Assembly (NCBI GenBank): GCA_038199755.1
Contig: JBBPYR010000178.1
Location: 1-49,336 of the forward strand
Direction: 5' to 3'
DNA: 49,336 nucleotides
Source of the DNA: JBBPYR01 sp038199755
GTDB lineage: Bacteria > Chloroflexota > Ktedonobacteria > Ktedonobacterales > Ktedonobacteraceae
Position 1 is the first letter of the stretch, and each line of letters starts with the position of its first letter. A model generated the notes under the pieces. That model was given only the letters and a program-made list of their open reading frames with translations, did no database searches and was not told where the DNA came from. Shown piece by piece: positions 33,023 to 41,421 of the stretch. The translations under genes were made by a program, and so were the position numbers.

Positions 33023-33784
33023 ATGGGACGACTTGATGGCCGCGTCGCCTTTGTCACCGGAGCTGGTAGAGGCATTGGAGCTGCAACAGCACTGCGCATG
33101 GCAGAAGAAGGCGCACGAGTAGTACTTGCTGATATTGACACTGAGGGCTGCAAACAGGTAGCCGCGGAACTCAATCACCTCGGTTCAGAGGGGCTTGTCA
33201 TTTCCTGCAATGTGACCGATAAGGCCAACGTTGAGGACGCGATGCAGCAAACCGTTGATCATTTTGGACAGCTTGATATTTTAGTCAATAACGCGGGCGT
33301 ATTACGCGATAACTTACTTTTCAAGATGACCGATGACGACTGGGACACGGTTATGAATGTTCATCTCAAAGGTGCCTTTCACTGTAGCCGTGCCGCGCAA
33401 GCGCATATGGTCAAGCACAAGTATGGGCGCATTGTCTCGCTCTCCTCAACCTCGGCTCTGGGCAATCGCGGTCAAGCCAACTACTCGACTGCCAAAGCGG
33501 GATTACAGGGTTTGACCCGTACCCTGGCGTTAGAGCTTGGTCAATTTGGCATCACAGCCAACGCGGTTGCACCCGGCTTTATCGACACGGAGATGACACG
33601 CGTCACCTCACGTCGTCTAGGCTTCGATCCTGATGAGCGTATCGCCGAGGCCGCGAAGGTAATACCTGTGCGGCGCGTTGGTCAACCTCGCGATGTCGCG
33701 AATGTTATTTGCTTTTTAGCCTCCGATGAGGCGGGCTTTGTCAGCGGCCAAATTATTTATGTCGCGGGCGGCCCCCGTGGTTAA
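33023..33784 (+). CDS. Short-chain dehydrogenase/reductase, FabG-like
   Basis: A 253-residue NAD(P)-dependent classical SDR, most like 3-oxoacyl-[ACP] reductase. The cofactor motif is TGAGRGIG (12-19), NNAG is present, and the catalytic residues are Ser141, Tyr154 and Lys158 (QANYSTAK). The end YVAGG is typical. ATG 33023 has AGGAG 11 nt upstream and gives the family's usual start; the frame from 32957 adds 22 residues of unlikely sequence. Because no fatty-acid synthesis genes are adjacent, its substrate may differ from that of the housekeeping FabG. A perfect 30-bp hairpin begins 4 bases after the stop. Confidence 0.88.
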   Translation: MGRLDGRVAFVTGAGRGIGAATALRMAEEGARVVLADIDTEGCKQVAAELNHLGSEGLVISCNVTDKANVEDAMQQTVDHFGQLDILVNNAGVLRDNLLFKMTDDDWDTVMNVHLKGAFHCSRAAQAHMVKHKYGRIVSLSSTSALGNRGQANYSTAKAGLQGLTRTLALELGQFGITANAVAPGFIDTEMTRVTSRRLGFDPDERIAEAAKVIPVRRVGQPRDVANVICFLASDEAGFVSGQIIYVAGGPRG

Positions 33785-33788
33785 TGGA

Positions 33789-33858
33789 AGGTGATGTAGG
33801 AGGATGGTGTGGTGCTCGCTGGTACCGACGAGCACCACACCATCCTCCTACATCACCT
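33789..33858. terminator. Perfect 30-bp hairpin between the FabG-like gene and guaA
   Basis: Arms 33789-33818 and 33829-33858 are exact reverse complements around a 10-base loop that contains GGTACC. It begins 4 bases after the TAA and ends 32 bases before the guaA start. There is no U-tract. It could stop FabG transcription, or act as a leader structure on guaA mRNA. Confidence 0.8.
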
Positions 33859-33890
33859 CAATCCATTTTGAAGGGATTGTTGATACGATC

Positions 33891-35540
33891 ATGGAAACTC
33901 AGGAACGCCGACAGGCAATCATCGTTCTCGATTTTGGTTCTCAATATAGCCGCTTGATCACCCGCCGTGTGCGTGAGTGCCATGTCTATAGCGAACTTGT
34001 GCCAGCCAATACCACACTCGCACAATTGCAACAGAATCCACAACTTGATATCAAGGGCTTTATTCTTTCGGGTGGCCCCTCCAGCGTCTATGATGAAAAC
34101 GCGCCGGACTGTGATCCCGCTATTCTCGCCAGTGGACTACCCGTGCTGGGCATTTGTTACGGGATGCACCTGATTACCAAGCAAAGCGGCGGACATGTTG
34201 CCCTTTCGCATGAACGGCGCGAGTATGGGCCCGCGATCATCGAAATACAGCCCCACACGATGAGTGCTAATCCTAATTTCAGCGTTTTTGCGGGCATCGG
34301 GCTTTCGCCCACGCAAACCGAACGCCTGGACATCCCCCATGAACAAGAGACGCCACGCATCCCTGTCTGGATGAGCCACGGTGATAGTGTCGAGACGCTG
34401 CCAACGGGTTTTGAGGTCTTGGCACGCTCAGAAAGTGGCACCATCGCGGCCATTGCCAATGCTCAGGGGGTGATTGGGTTACAATTTCATCCAGAGGTGA
34501 CGCACACGCCACAGGGAACGGAAATCATTCGCAATTTTCTCTTCCGTGTCTGTGCTTGCACGGCCAGTTGGACGGCAAATTCCGCCATCGATGAAGCGGT
34601 GGAGCAGGTTCAACTGCGTGTTGGCAACGAGCGGGTGATCTGTGGCCTCTCCGGTGGCGTTGATTCAGCGGTTGCCGCCTTGCTTATTCACAAAGCGATT
34701 GGCAATCGCCTGACCTGCGTTTTCGTTGATACTGGCCTCCTCCGTGCTGGTGAACGCGAGCAGGTGATTGAGACCTTTGACAGTCACATGCATATTCCCT
34801 TAGTGGTAGTTGATGCGCGTGAACGTTTTCTCACCCAGCTTGCCGATGTGATCGACCCCGAGCAGAAACGTAAGCTTATTGGCGAGCAATTCATTCGCGT
34901 CTTTGAAGCCGAGGCAGAACGCCTTGCGGAACAAGGTGGCCCGATCTCGTTTCTGGCGCAGGGCACCCTCTACCCTGATGTCATCGAAAGCACTAGTCAC
35001 GATACCGCAGCGACCGCCACGCGCATCAAAACGCATCATAACGTCGGTGGCCTGCCGGAGCAGATGTCCTTAAAACTCGTGGAACCACTACGGATGCTCT
35101 TTAAAGACGAGGTTCGCGAGATCGGTGCCGCGCTAGGTCTGCCCGAAGAGTGGGTATGGCGGCATCCCTTCCCCGGTCCCGGCCTAGCGATTCGTGTCAT
35201 CGGTGCCGTAGACGAGACACGCTTGACGACACTGAAAGCGGCGGATAGCATCCTCATCGAAGAGATACGCAATGCTGATCTTTACCGCCAACTCGGACAG
35301 GCCTTTGCCGTGCTGACACCGTTGCAGAGCGTTGGCGTCATGGGTGATTTCCGCACCTATGCCAATGTCGTCGCCATTCGCGCTGTCACCACTGGCGACT
35401 TCATGACCGCTGACTGGGCGCGTCTCCCACATGAATTGCTAGGGCGCATCGCTAACCGCATCGTCAATGAAGTCCCCGGCGTCAATCGTGTCGTCTATGA
35501 CATCACCTCGAAACCGCCTGCCACCATTGAATGGGAGTAG
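33891..35540 (+). CDS. guaA: GMP synthase (glutamine-hydrolysing)
   Basis: Converts XMP to GMP with ATP and glutamine. The class I glutaminase domain runs to about residue 205, with nucleophile Cys89 in GICYGMH and the His/Glu of FHPEVTHT. The ATP-pyrophosphatase domain has the PP-loop ISGGVDS-like GLSGGVDSAVA near 247. The C-terminal dimerisation domain ends NRVVYDITSKPPATIEWE, the family's signature end. The 549 residues are normal to slightly long. ATG 33891 fits the family start (METQERRQAIIVLDFGSQYS), but AAGGGA is 14 nt away, so translation may be modest. It heads an operon with a NUDIX protein (8-base gap) and a methyltransferase. Confidence 0.95.
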   Translation: METQERRQAIIVLDFGSQYSRLITRRVRECHVYSELVPANTTLAQLQQNPQLDIKGFILSGGPSSVYDENAPDCDPAILASGLPVLGICYGMHLITKQSGGHVALSHERREYGPAIIEIQPHTMSANPNFSVFAGIGLSPTQTERLDIPHEQETPRIPVWMSHGDSVETLPTGFEVLARSESGTIAAIANAQGVIGLQFHPEVTHTPQGTEIIRNFLFRVCACTASWTANSAIDEAVEQVQLRVGNERVICGLSGGVDSAVAALLIHKAIGNRLTCVFVDTGLLRAGEREQVIETFDSHMHIPLVVVDARERFLTQLADVIDPEQKRKLIGEQFIRVFEAEAERLAEQGGPISFLAQGTLYPDVIESTSHDTAATATRIKTHHNVGGLPEQMSLKLVEPLRMLFKDEVREIGAALGLPEEWVWRHPFPGPGLAIRVIGAVDETRLTTLKAADSILIEEIRNADLYRQLGQAFAVLTPLQSVGVMGDFRTYANVVAIRAVTTGDFMTADWARLPHELLGRIANRIVNEVPGVNRVVYDITSKPPATIEWE

Positions 35541-35548
35541 GGATAGTT

Positions 35549-36355
35549 ATGCTCGAATTCGAGATTATTGCGCAAGGATGCTACCGCCCTGACCAACTCA
35601 CGATTACGTATGACCCCACGCTTCGCATGCCTACAAACGCGGTAATACAGGATTGGATGGACAAACTGTGGCAAGAGAAGCTGACTATTGCTCGCCAAAA
35701 AAACATTCCCTTGTTCGATGCGCCGTTATTCCGCCTGATTGCTGCCACTGTTCAGCCAGACCAGCTGCTACTCACTCTGGGCGATACGGGTTACAAAGAG
35801 TATGTCACGACTCGTGAAGCCACCTTCGCCCAGACCCACACGCGCCAGGAGTTAGGTAACGCGCTCAGCGTCTGCTCTGTTGTCGAGACCAGCGACGGTT
35901 ACATTCTGCTCGATAAGCGGCAGGGCGTGGATGTCTATGTTGGACGCTATCACGTCATCGGTGGCTTTTTCGAGCGTGGGCTTGACACCACTCGCGCGCA
36001 ACCCGATCCCTTCGCCGCCATGCGTCGCGAAATTCGCGAAGAGACGGGCATACAGGCAGCGGATATAGACGCACAATACTGTCTCGGCGTCGTCTATGAT
36101 CTCGCCACGCCACACGGCGAACTCTGCTTCCTGACCGAGCTACACATCCGCCTCCAAGAGGTGTTCACACGGGAGCCAGAGGAAGACGAAATCAAGCAAC
36201 TACAGACACTACACGTAACAGAAGAGAGCCTACGAGCATTCATCACCAGTAATCATGGCAATATTTCGGCGACAGGCGAGCCAAACCTTCTGCTCTACGG
36301 CAAACTGCGCTTTGGGGATAGCTGGTATAACGATCTCATCAGAAAACTATCATAG
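35549..36355 (+). CDS. NUDIX hydrolase
   Basis: A 268-residue protein with a C-terminal NUDIX domain. The Nudix box is GGFFERG...PDPFAAMRREIREETGI, where the part between the first Gly and the REXXEE core is longer than the standard GX5EX7REUXEEXGU, though the REIREETG core is intact and would bind Mg. The N-terminal 130 residues (FEIIAQGCYRPDQLTITYDP, TLGDTGYKEYVTTREATF) form a domain common in larger NUDIX enzymes that act on nucleotide sugars or lipid-linked diphosphates; I cannot name the substrate. AGGGA is about 6 nt before ATG 35549. It follows guaA closely and likely shares its transcript. Confidence 0.85.
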   Translation: MLEFEIIAQGCYRPDQLTITYDPTLRMPTNAVIQDWMDKLWQEKLTIARQKNIPLFDAPLFRLIAATVQPDQLLLTLGDTGYKEYVTTREATFAQTHTRQELGNALSVCSVVETSDGYILLDKRQGVDVYVGRYHVIGGFFERGLDTTRAQPDPFAAMRREIREETGIQAADIDAQYCLGVVYDLATPHGELCFLTELHIRLQEVFTREPEEDEIKQLQTLHVTEESLRAFITSNHGNISATGEPNLLLYGKLRFGDSWYNDLIRKLS

Positions 36356-36372
36356 TAGAAGGATGCTTATAT

Positions 36373-37230
36373 ATGTCCAACCCCATCGTGCTCTCCTACA
36401 TACAAGCCGAAGTCATGCTGAACGCCCGCCAAAAGGGGGAAACCGCGTTGGACGTTTCTCCCGATCTCGGTATCTCTACCGTTTCGGTGCAGTTGACAGC
36501 GGAAGGTGTGTTGTTTGCGTGGGGAGAGCAGGAAGAGTTGGTGAATTGGCGCGCTATCGAGAAGATACGGCGTGCGGAAAGCAGTTGCTTTGTGGTAGAG
36601 CAAGGCGAGATATATCCCATTCAGGTCTTTTCGGAGGCCACCAATCGTATGTGTAGCCTCTATCCCACTAAGCGCACACCCACTATGCTGATCGCTGGTT
36701 TTGCGATGCATCGCATGGTGAATATTGACCCCATGCAGGACACACTCAAAAAGGTTGCCACGATTGCCCCACTCACGGGCAGAGTGCTTGATACCGCGAC
36801 AGGGCTGGGCTATACCGCGATTGAAGCGGCTCGCACGGCCACCCAGGTGATTACAATAGAGCTTGACCCAGGGGCGCAGGAGATTGCGCGTCAAAATCCC
36901 TGGTCGCGCAATCTCTTCACGGCAACCAATATTCAGCAGGTGATGGGCGATGCCTATGAGGTAGTGCCCACCTTCGCAGAAAACAGCTTTGATCGCATCC
37001 TGCACGACCCACCTGTATTTAGCCTCGCAGGTGAACTCTACTCCGGAGTGTTTTATCGCGAATTGTTCAGGATACTCAAACGCGGAGGCCGCTTATTTCA
37101 CTACATCGGCGACCTGAACAGCAAATCGAGCGGCACCGTCACTCGTGGCGTCCTAAAACGCCTGCAAGAAGCTGGTTTCACGCGCATCACGAAACGGCCA
37201 GAGGCTTACGGCGTGGTGGCGTATAAATAA
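36373..37230 (+). CDS. SAM-dependent methyltransferase-like protein
   Basis: A 285-residue class I methyltransferase-like protein. Motif I is VLDTATGLGYTAIEAAR near 139-155, followed by the acidic end of strand 2 (VITIELDPGAQEIA). DRILHDPPVF corresponds to the (N/D)PP(Y/F) motif that is seen in enzymes modifying N or ring atoms of RNA, DNA or protein. The N-terminal 110 residues are beta-rich. The target is unknown, but RNA or protein is more likely than a small molecule. AAGGA is 9 nt before ATG 36373. It is the last gene of the guaA operon, 17 bases after the NUDIX gene. Confidence 0.8.
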   Translation: MSNPIVLSYIQAEVMLNARQKGETALDVSPDLGISTVSVQLTAEGVLFAWGEQEELVNWRAIEKIRRAESSCFVVEQGEIYPIQVFSEATNRMCSLYPTKRTPTMLIAGFAMHRMVNIDPMQDTLKKVATIAPLTGRVLDTATGLGYTAIEAARTATQVITIELDPGAQEIARQNPWSRNLFTATNIQQVMGDAYEVVPTFAENSFDRILHDPPVFSLAGELYSGVFYRELFRILKRGGRLFHYIGDLNSKSSGTVTRGVLKRLQEAGFTRITKRPEAYGVVAYK

Positions 37231-37510
37231 CACGACGTGTCAAATGCGGAACTTTTTTGAGGCAATACTACTTACTACATCAGAAATTGGGAACATAAGT
37301 TTGGCAGTGATGTTACTTCCTGTTAATACACGAATTGATGTAGTATAGTAAGGTAGGTTATAACGCTTGTTCTAATATATATCTTCTTTTACTCATAGAA
37401 GGTTGTCTCTGGCTCTTTTACGGATTCTGTTCTAAAACGTTGTAACTGTTAAGTTATTTGATGTGTATAAAGTAAGAGGTAGAAACAGTTGTGAGTCGGA
37501 AGGTTCTGCT

Positions 37511-37552
37511 ATGAAAACTGTATACTGGGAAGGTCAAGCGATACTATGGTAA
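37511..37552 (+). CDS. 13-codon upstream ORF overlapping the methyltransferase start
   Basis: ATG 37511, with GGAAGG about 6 nt upstream, encodes MKTVYWEGQAILW and stops at TAA 37550-37552, inside the first codons of the DNA methyltransferase gene (ATG 37546). Its stop overlaps the methyltransferase start in another frame, an arrangement that suggests translational coupling. The 280 bases before it (37231-37510) are AT-rich and likely carry the promoter; I saw no clear -35/-10 pair. Confidence 0.45.
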   Translation: MKTVYWEGQAILW

Positions 37553-39036
37553 GTATAGAACCAACTAAGCAAGCTATCAAAGTTGAGAATATCAAGAAAC
37601 AGAAGCTTGAGAGAATTTATAGAGGTAGTAGTCCTCGCGTACTAGATTTATTTGCAGGATGTGGTGGACTGTCTCTTGGCTTTCAAACTGCCGGATTCGA
37701 AATTGCAGGTGCAGTTGAACTTGATTCTCATGCAGCAGAGTCACATGCAATGAACTTTTATAAATTCAATGATGCTCTACAAAAACGCCACGCTCTGGCT
37801 CGTGATATAACGACTACTGAACCGGAAGATTTGATGATGGCTCTTGAAAGGGATGTGGATGTAGCAAGCTGTGTTGATGTGATCATTGGGGGTCCTCCAT
37901 GTCAGGCGTTTGCAAGAGTTGGGCGTGCGAAACTCCGTGAGGTAGCGGAGCATCCCGAAGCATTCAGACAGGACGCAAGGGGTAATCTTTATCTCAGATA
38001 TCTTGCGTATGTCAGAAAGCTTCAGCCGCTTGCGATTCTTATGGAAAATGTTCCTGATGTGCTTAATTATGGTGGACATAATATTCCTCATGAGATGTGT
38101 GAAGTTCTGGAAAAGATGGGATACAGTTGTGGCTATACTCTCCTTAATGCAGCATACTACGGGGTTCCTCAAATGAGAGAGCGTATGTTCCTTATTGCGT
38201 ATGCGGAAGAGCTTAAAGCAGATGTAGAATTTCCCAAACCTACTCACTGGGTAGAACTGCCTCGCGGATACGAAGGTAGCAGACAGGTTGCATTAAAAGC
38301 ACTCGATCAGAATACATTTCGCTTCAAATTTTACAATTCGCCTCCTGTGGCTTCGCCTGATCTGCCTCAAGCTGTTACAGCAAAAGAAGCACTCGAAGAT
38401 TTGCCACGAATTACACTCCATCTTGAAGGTCAACTCAAACGTGGTACGAGACGATTGAATCAGAGCGTCCCTTATCCTGATAATCTTCCGCTCTCTTCTT
38501 ATGCAGTGCAGATGAGAAACTGGCTCGGTTTTGAGAACTATGATGGAATTCCAGACCATGTTATACGCTCTCTCCCAAGAGACTACGATATTTTCCGACG
38601 CATGCATCCTGGCGATCAATACCCTGAAGCATTTCAGCATGCACAGGATTTGTTTCAAGAAAAACTAGAAGAACTTGCTATGCAAGGAAGAATACTGGTT
38701 GCTGGTTCTGCTGAGTATGACGTATTGAAACGTCAGGTGATTCCTCCCTATGATGCTCGTAAATTTCCTAACAAATGGCGTAAGATGGAAGCCGACAAAC
38801 CAGCCAGAACGCTGATGGCTCATCTTGGGAAGGATGGCTATTCTCACATTCATTATGATAGTAGCCAAGCGCGAACAATATCGGTGCGGGAAGCTGCCCG
38901 TCTTCAATCATTTCCAGATGGATTTGTCTTTAGTGGAACAATGAATCCTGCATTCAGACAGATTGGAAATGCCGTACCTCCTTTACTGTCCTTATCAATT
39001 GCCAGAACTATGATGGATAGCTTGAGAGGAAAGTAA
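37546..39036 (+). CDS. DNA (cytosine-5-)-methyltransferase
   Basis: A 496-residue C5-cytosine methyltransferase, the modification half of a type II-like system. Motif I is VLDLFAGCGGLSLGFQTAGF near 32-51. Motif IV, with the catalytic Cys, is IIGGPPCQAFARVG; motif VI is ILMENVP and motif VIII is QMRERMFLIAY. The target recognition region lies roughly between 235 and 430, and motifs IX and X (VREAARLQSFPDGF and QIGNAVPP) close the protein. The length is above the common 330-420, mainly in the recognition part. Base composition is AT-richer than the neighbours. The nuclease gene follows after 2 bases. Confidence 0.95.
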   Translation: MVSIEPTKQAIKVENIKKQKLERIYRGSSPRVLDLFAGCGGLSLGFQTAGFEIAGAVELDSHAAESHAMNFYKFNDALQKRHALARDITTTEPEDLMMALERDVDVASCVDVIIGGPPCQAFARVGRAKLREVAEHPEAFRQDARGNLYLRYLAYVRKLQPLAILMENVPDVLNYGGHNIPHEMCEVLEKMGYSCGYTLLNAAYYGVPQMRERMFLIAYAEELKADVEFPKPTHWVELPRGYEGSRQVALKALDQNTFRFKFYNSPPVASPDLPQAVTAKEALEDLPRITLHLEGQLKRGTRRLNQSVPYPDNLPLSSYAVQMRNWLGFENYDGIPDHVIRSLPRDYDIFRRMHPGDQYPEAFQHAQDLFQEKLEELAMQGRILVAGSAEYDVLKRQVIPPYDARKFPNKWRKMEADKPARTLMAHLGKDGYSHIHYDSSQARTISVREAARLQSFPDGFVFSGTMNPAFRQIGNAVPPLLSLSIARTMMDSLRGK

Positions 39037-39038
39037 TA

Positions 39039-40175
39039 ATGGCTCGGAGGTTGGCACTGAAACAGCTTACAGGGTCAGATTTGACCTTTTTTCAGTGGAT
39101 ATTCAGCAATTCCCCTAATGCTAAGGGAAATCAAAAAGCTATCAATCTCAACGCTAATGTATTTGTTGATGAGCTGTATCCTGGATTAAATGATGGATCA
39201 GTAGAGAGAAAATTTCCAATGGACTTGTTTGTCTACGGTCCAGGAAAAACAGGGGTATATAATATCCAGCGTAAAATCGTCAAGTCTGCTAGCTCCAAGA
39301 ATTGGCGACTGAATGGAGAAACTATTCCTATTCTGCCTGAGACTGAAAGGTTCAACGTACTTGAACCTGGAGATTTCGCTATTTTTGATTTTAACGCCGA
39401 TATGATTCCAATGTCTGCTACCATTGTCTTCATTGCTATGCGTGTTTCAGAAGATAAAGCTATTCACGTCGCTCTTGATAACTATTTAAGAAACCGCTCA
39501 ATGATTGCTCTATCGCCTGGTGAACTGGAAAGTATAGTAAGAAGTACAGATTCTCTTGAAGAACACCCTATCTTTAGATTCACTGTAGATATAGATAGTC
39601 CTGATTCTGATCTTGAAGAGATTGCATTAGGGGGTAGCCTTAAACCGAGAAAAAGAGGCATAAGATCACTCCCTTCTAAAAGGGCCATCTCTCGTGCAAA
39701 CCTCCTAAAGGCAAAGGAAAATGCGGACTTTACAGGCAGGCGAGGAGAGCAATTTGTTAACGATTATCTGACCAAATTACAAGCAGAGAAAAGCATAGGA
39801 GATTTCAGATGGGTTTCTGATGAAAATGCTATTAGCTCCTATGACTTCCAAATACATGATGGAGTGTCAGAAGTCCTTGTAGATGTGAAATCAACACAAG
39901 GTGAATTTGAACGAGACATTCATATTTCCTATAATGAGCTTCTGCAAATGGCTTATGGCCCTGAAAGATACGATCTTTATAGAGTGTACGAAATCAAGGA
40001 GGGCAATGCACAATTGAGGATAGCGAGGGATATGAAGAGTTTTTCAGAGCGTATCTTGAGTGTGCTGAATGCTCTTCCCCAAGAGGTCACCTCAGATAGC
40101 ATTTCTTTTCCGCCATCTCTCTTACCGTTTGATGCTTCCATAGAGCTTCAGGTGCAAGAGTCAACAGAGGAGTAG
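39039..40175 (+). CDS. PD-(D/E)XK restriction endonuclease-like protein (DUF3883-like C-terminus)
   Basis: A 378-residue protein that is probably the cognate restriction enzyme. The C-terminal domain begins RRGEQFVNDYL (Glu237) and continues SYDFQIHDG (Asp269) and VLVDVKSTQGEF (Asp282, Lys284). That is a D-x12-D-x-K nuclease core, and it resembles DUF3883, a nuclease-like domain found in several defence systems. The N-terminal 200 residues (SDLTFFQWIFSNSPNAKGNQ; DLFVYGPGKTGVYNIQRKI) do not match a family I can name and may bind the target. The gene starts 2 bases after the methyltransferase and has the same AT-rich composition. Cleavage site and sensitivity to methylation are unknown. Confidence 0.7.
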   Translation: MARRLALKQLTGSDLTFFQWIFSNSPNAKGNQKAINLNANVFVDELYPGLNDGSVERKFPMDLFVYGPGKTGVYNIQRKIVKSASSKNWRLNGETIPILPETERFNVLEPGDFAIFDFNADMIPMSATIVFIAMRVSEDKAIHVALDNYLRNRSMIALSPGELESIVRSTDSLEEHPIFRFTVDIDSPDSDLEEIALGGSLKPRKRGIRSLPSKRAISRANLLKAKENADFTGRRGEQFVNDYLTKLQAEKSIGDFRWVSDENAISSYDFQIHDGVSEVLVDVKSTQGEFERDIHISYNELLQMAYGPERYDLYRVYEIKEGNAQLRIARDMKSFSERILSVLNALPQEVTSDSISFPPSLLPFDASIELQVQESTEE

Positions 40176-40224
40176 TATGGGGTACTTTTAACTGAGTTTA
40201 CCTCTCTTTGTTTGTCATAACACG

Positions 40225-41421
40225 CTACCTATCCGCGAACTCGCATATCTCGCGCACGCCGCGTTCCACCTCTTCATCGGAGGCGGCCAGCGAGATACGT
40301 ACATAGTCTTGCGCGACAGAGCCGAAGCCGCTGCCGGGAGCCACGGCAACGTTACGTTCGTGGAGCAGATCAAGCGCGAATTGGCGGCCACGACTTCCCT
40401 GCTTTCCACGCACGTCGATCAAGGCATAGAATGCACCGTGTGGCGTATAAATATAGCGTCCATAATCTTTGAGCAAACCAACCGCGAGATCACGCCGCCG
40501 CTTGTAGGCGTCGCGCATGATAGCCACACAGTCTTGCGGGCCTGTCAACGCAGCTGCGGCAGCTCGTTGTATCATCGTGGCCATATTGGTATAACTAGCA
40601 TTGAGCACATTAATAATAGTCTCGATCATCGCCGTACTACTCACGAGATAACCGATGCGCCAGCCGGTCATGGCGTACGATTTGGAGAAGGTGTAAATCC
40701 CAATAAAGCGTCCACTTTCAAGCTCGTCAGAAGAGAGCATCGTTGCGGGACTAACATGGGTTCCCTCAAACACAATTTCGTCATAGCACTCGTCGGATAA
40801 CAAATAGAGATCATGCCGACGGGCAAATTCGAGCATCTCATGGACTGATTGAGCAGGGAAGACCGCCCCGGTCGGGTTGCCGGGGGTATTCATAATCACC
40901 ATACGTGTACGGGGCGTCACCAATTTCTCCAGGGATGACGTATCGGGAAGCCACTCGTTATAGGGGTCAAGTGGATAGGGTACGCCTACGACGCCGCACG
41001 TGGCGAGCTGCATAAAATACATGGGCCAGCACGGATCGGGAATCAAGACCTCGTCGCCGGAGTTGAGCGTTGCCAGCATCGCTACCAGCACGGCCCCGGT
41101 GCCACCCACGGCGATGGCGGTATTGCTCGGCTGAATGCTATAGCCATTGACACGCTGTATCTTTGCCGCCAGCAACTCGCGTAACCACGGCCAACCGCCT
41201 GCGGGCCCATAGATCATCGGCTCGTGTGCCACCGCTTCTATCGCGGCCTGGCGAATATGCTCCGGCGTGCGAAAACTCGGCTCGCCAATCTGTAGGCGTA
41301 CCGCGGACGGCAATACAATGCCCTTTGCCTGCGCCTCGCGCTCTAGCTGCTGGGCGTAGGCTCCCAGCGATGTAACATCATTCATGGGCAGATTATGTAT
41401 ACGTTCTTTGCCAAATTTCAT
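40225..41421 (-). CDS. Class I/II PLP-dependent aminotransferase
   Basis: A 398-residue fold-type I aminotransferase, aspartate/aromatic-type. GPAGGWPWLRELLAAKI, NTPGNPTGAVF, LLSDECYDEIVFEG and FSKSYAMTGWRIGYLVSS are all present; the PLP Lys is in SFSKS-like TFSKSYAM and the phosphate-binding Arg in WRIGY. C-terminal VRISLAAS has the carboxylate-binding Arg. Its substrate is not evident. The start, ATG 41421, abuts the stop of the M20 peptidase gene (41422) directly, so these genes are cotranscribed. Confidence 0.9.
   Translation of the reverse strand: MKFGKERIHNLPMNDVTSLGAYAQQLEREAQAKGIVLPSAVRLQIGEPSFRTPEHIRQAAIEAVAHEPMIYGPAGGWPWLRELLAAKIQRVNGYSIQPSNTAIAVGGTGAVLVAMLATLNSGDEVLIPDPCWPMYFMQLATCGVVGVPYPLDPYNEWLPDTSSLEKLVTPRTRMVIMNTPGNPTGAVFPAQSVHEMLEFARRHDLYLLSDECYDEIVFEGTHVSPATMLSSDELESGRFIGIYTFSKSYAMTGWRIGYLVSSTAMIETIINVLNASYTNMATMIQRAAAAALTGPQDCVAIMRDAYKRRRDLAVGLLKDYGRYIYTPHGAFYALIDVRGKQGSRGRQFALDLLHERNVAVAPGSGFGSVAQDYVRISLAASDEEVERGVREICEFADR

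Noticed and set aside
36367..37005. A 212-codon minus-strand frame inside the methyltransferase gene
   Set aside because: The plus-strand methyltransferase motifs are clear and the antisense frame has none.
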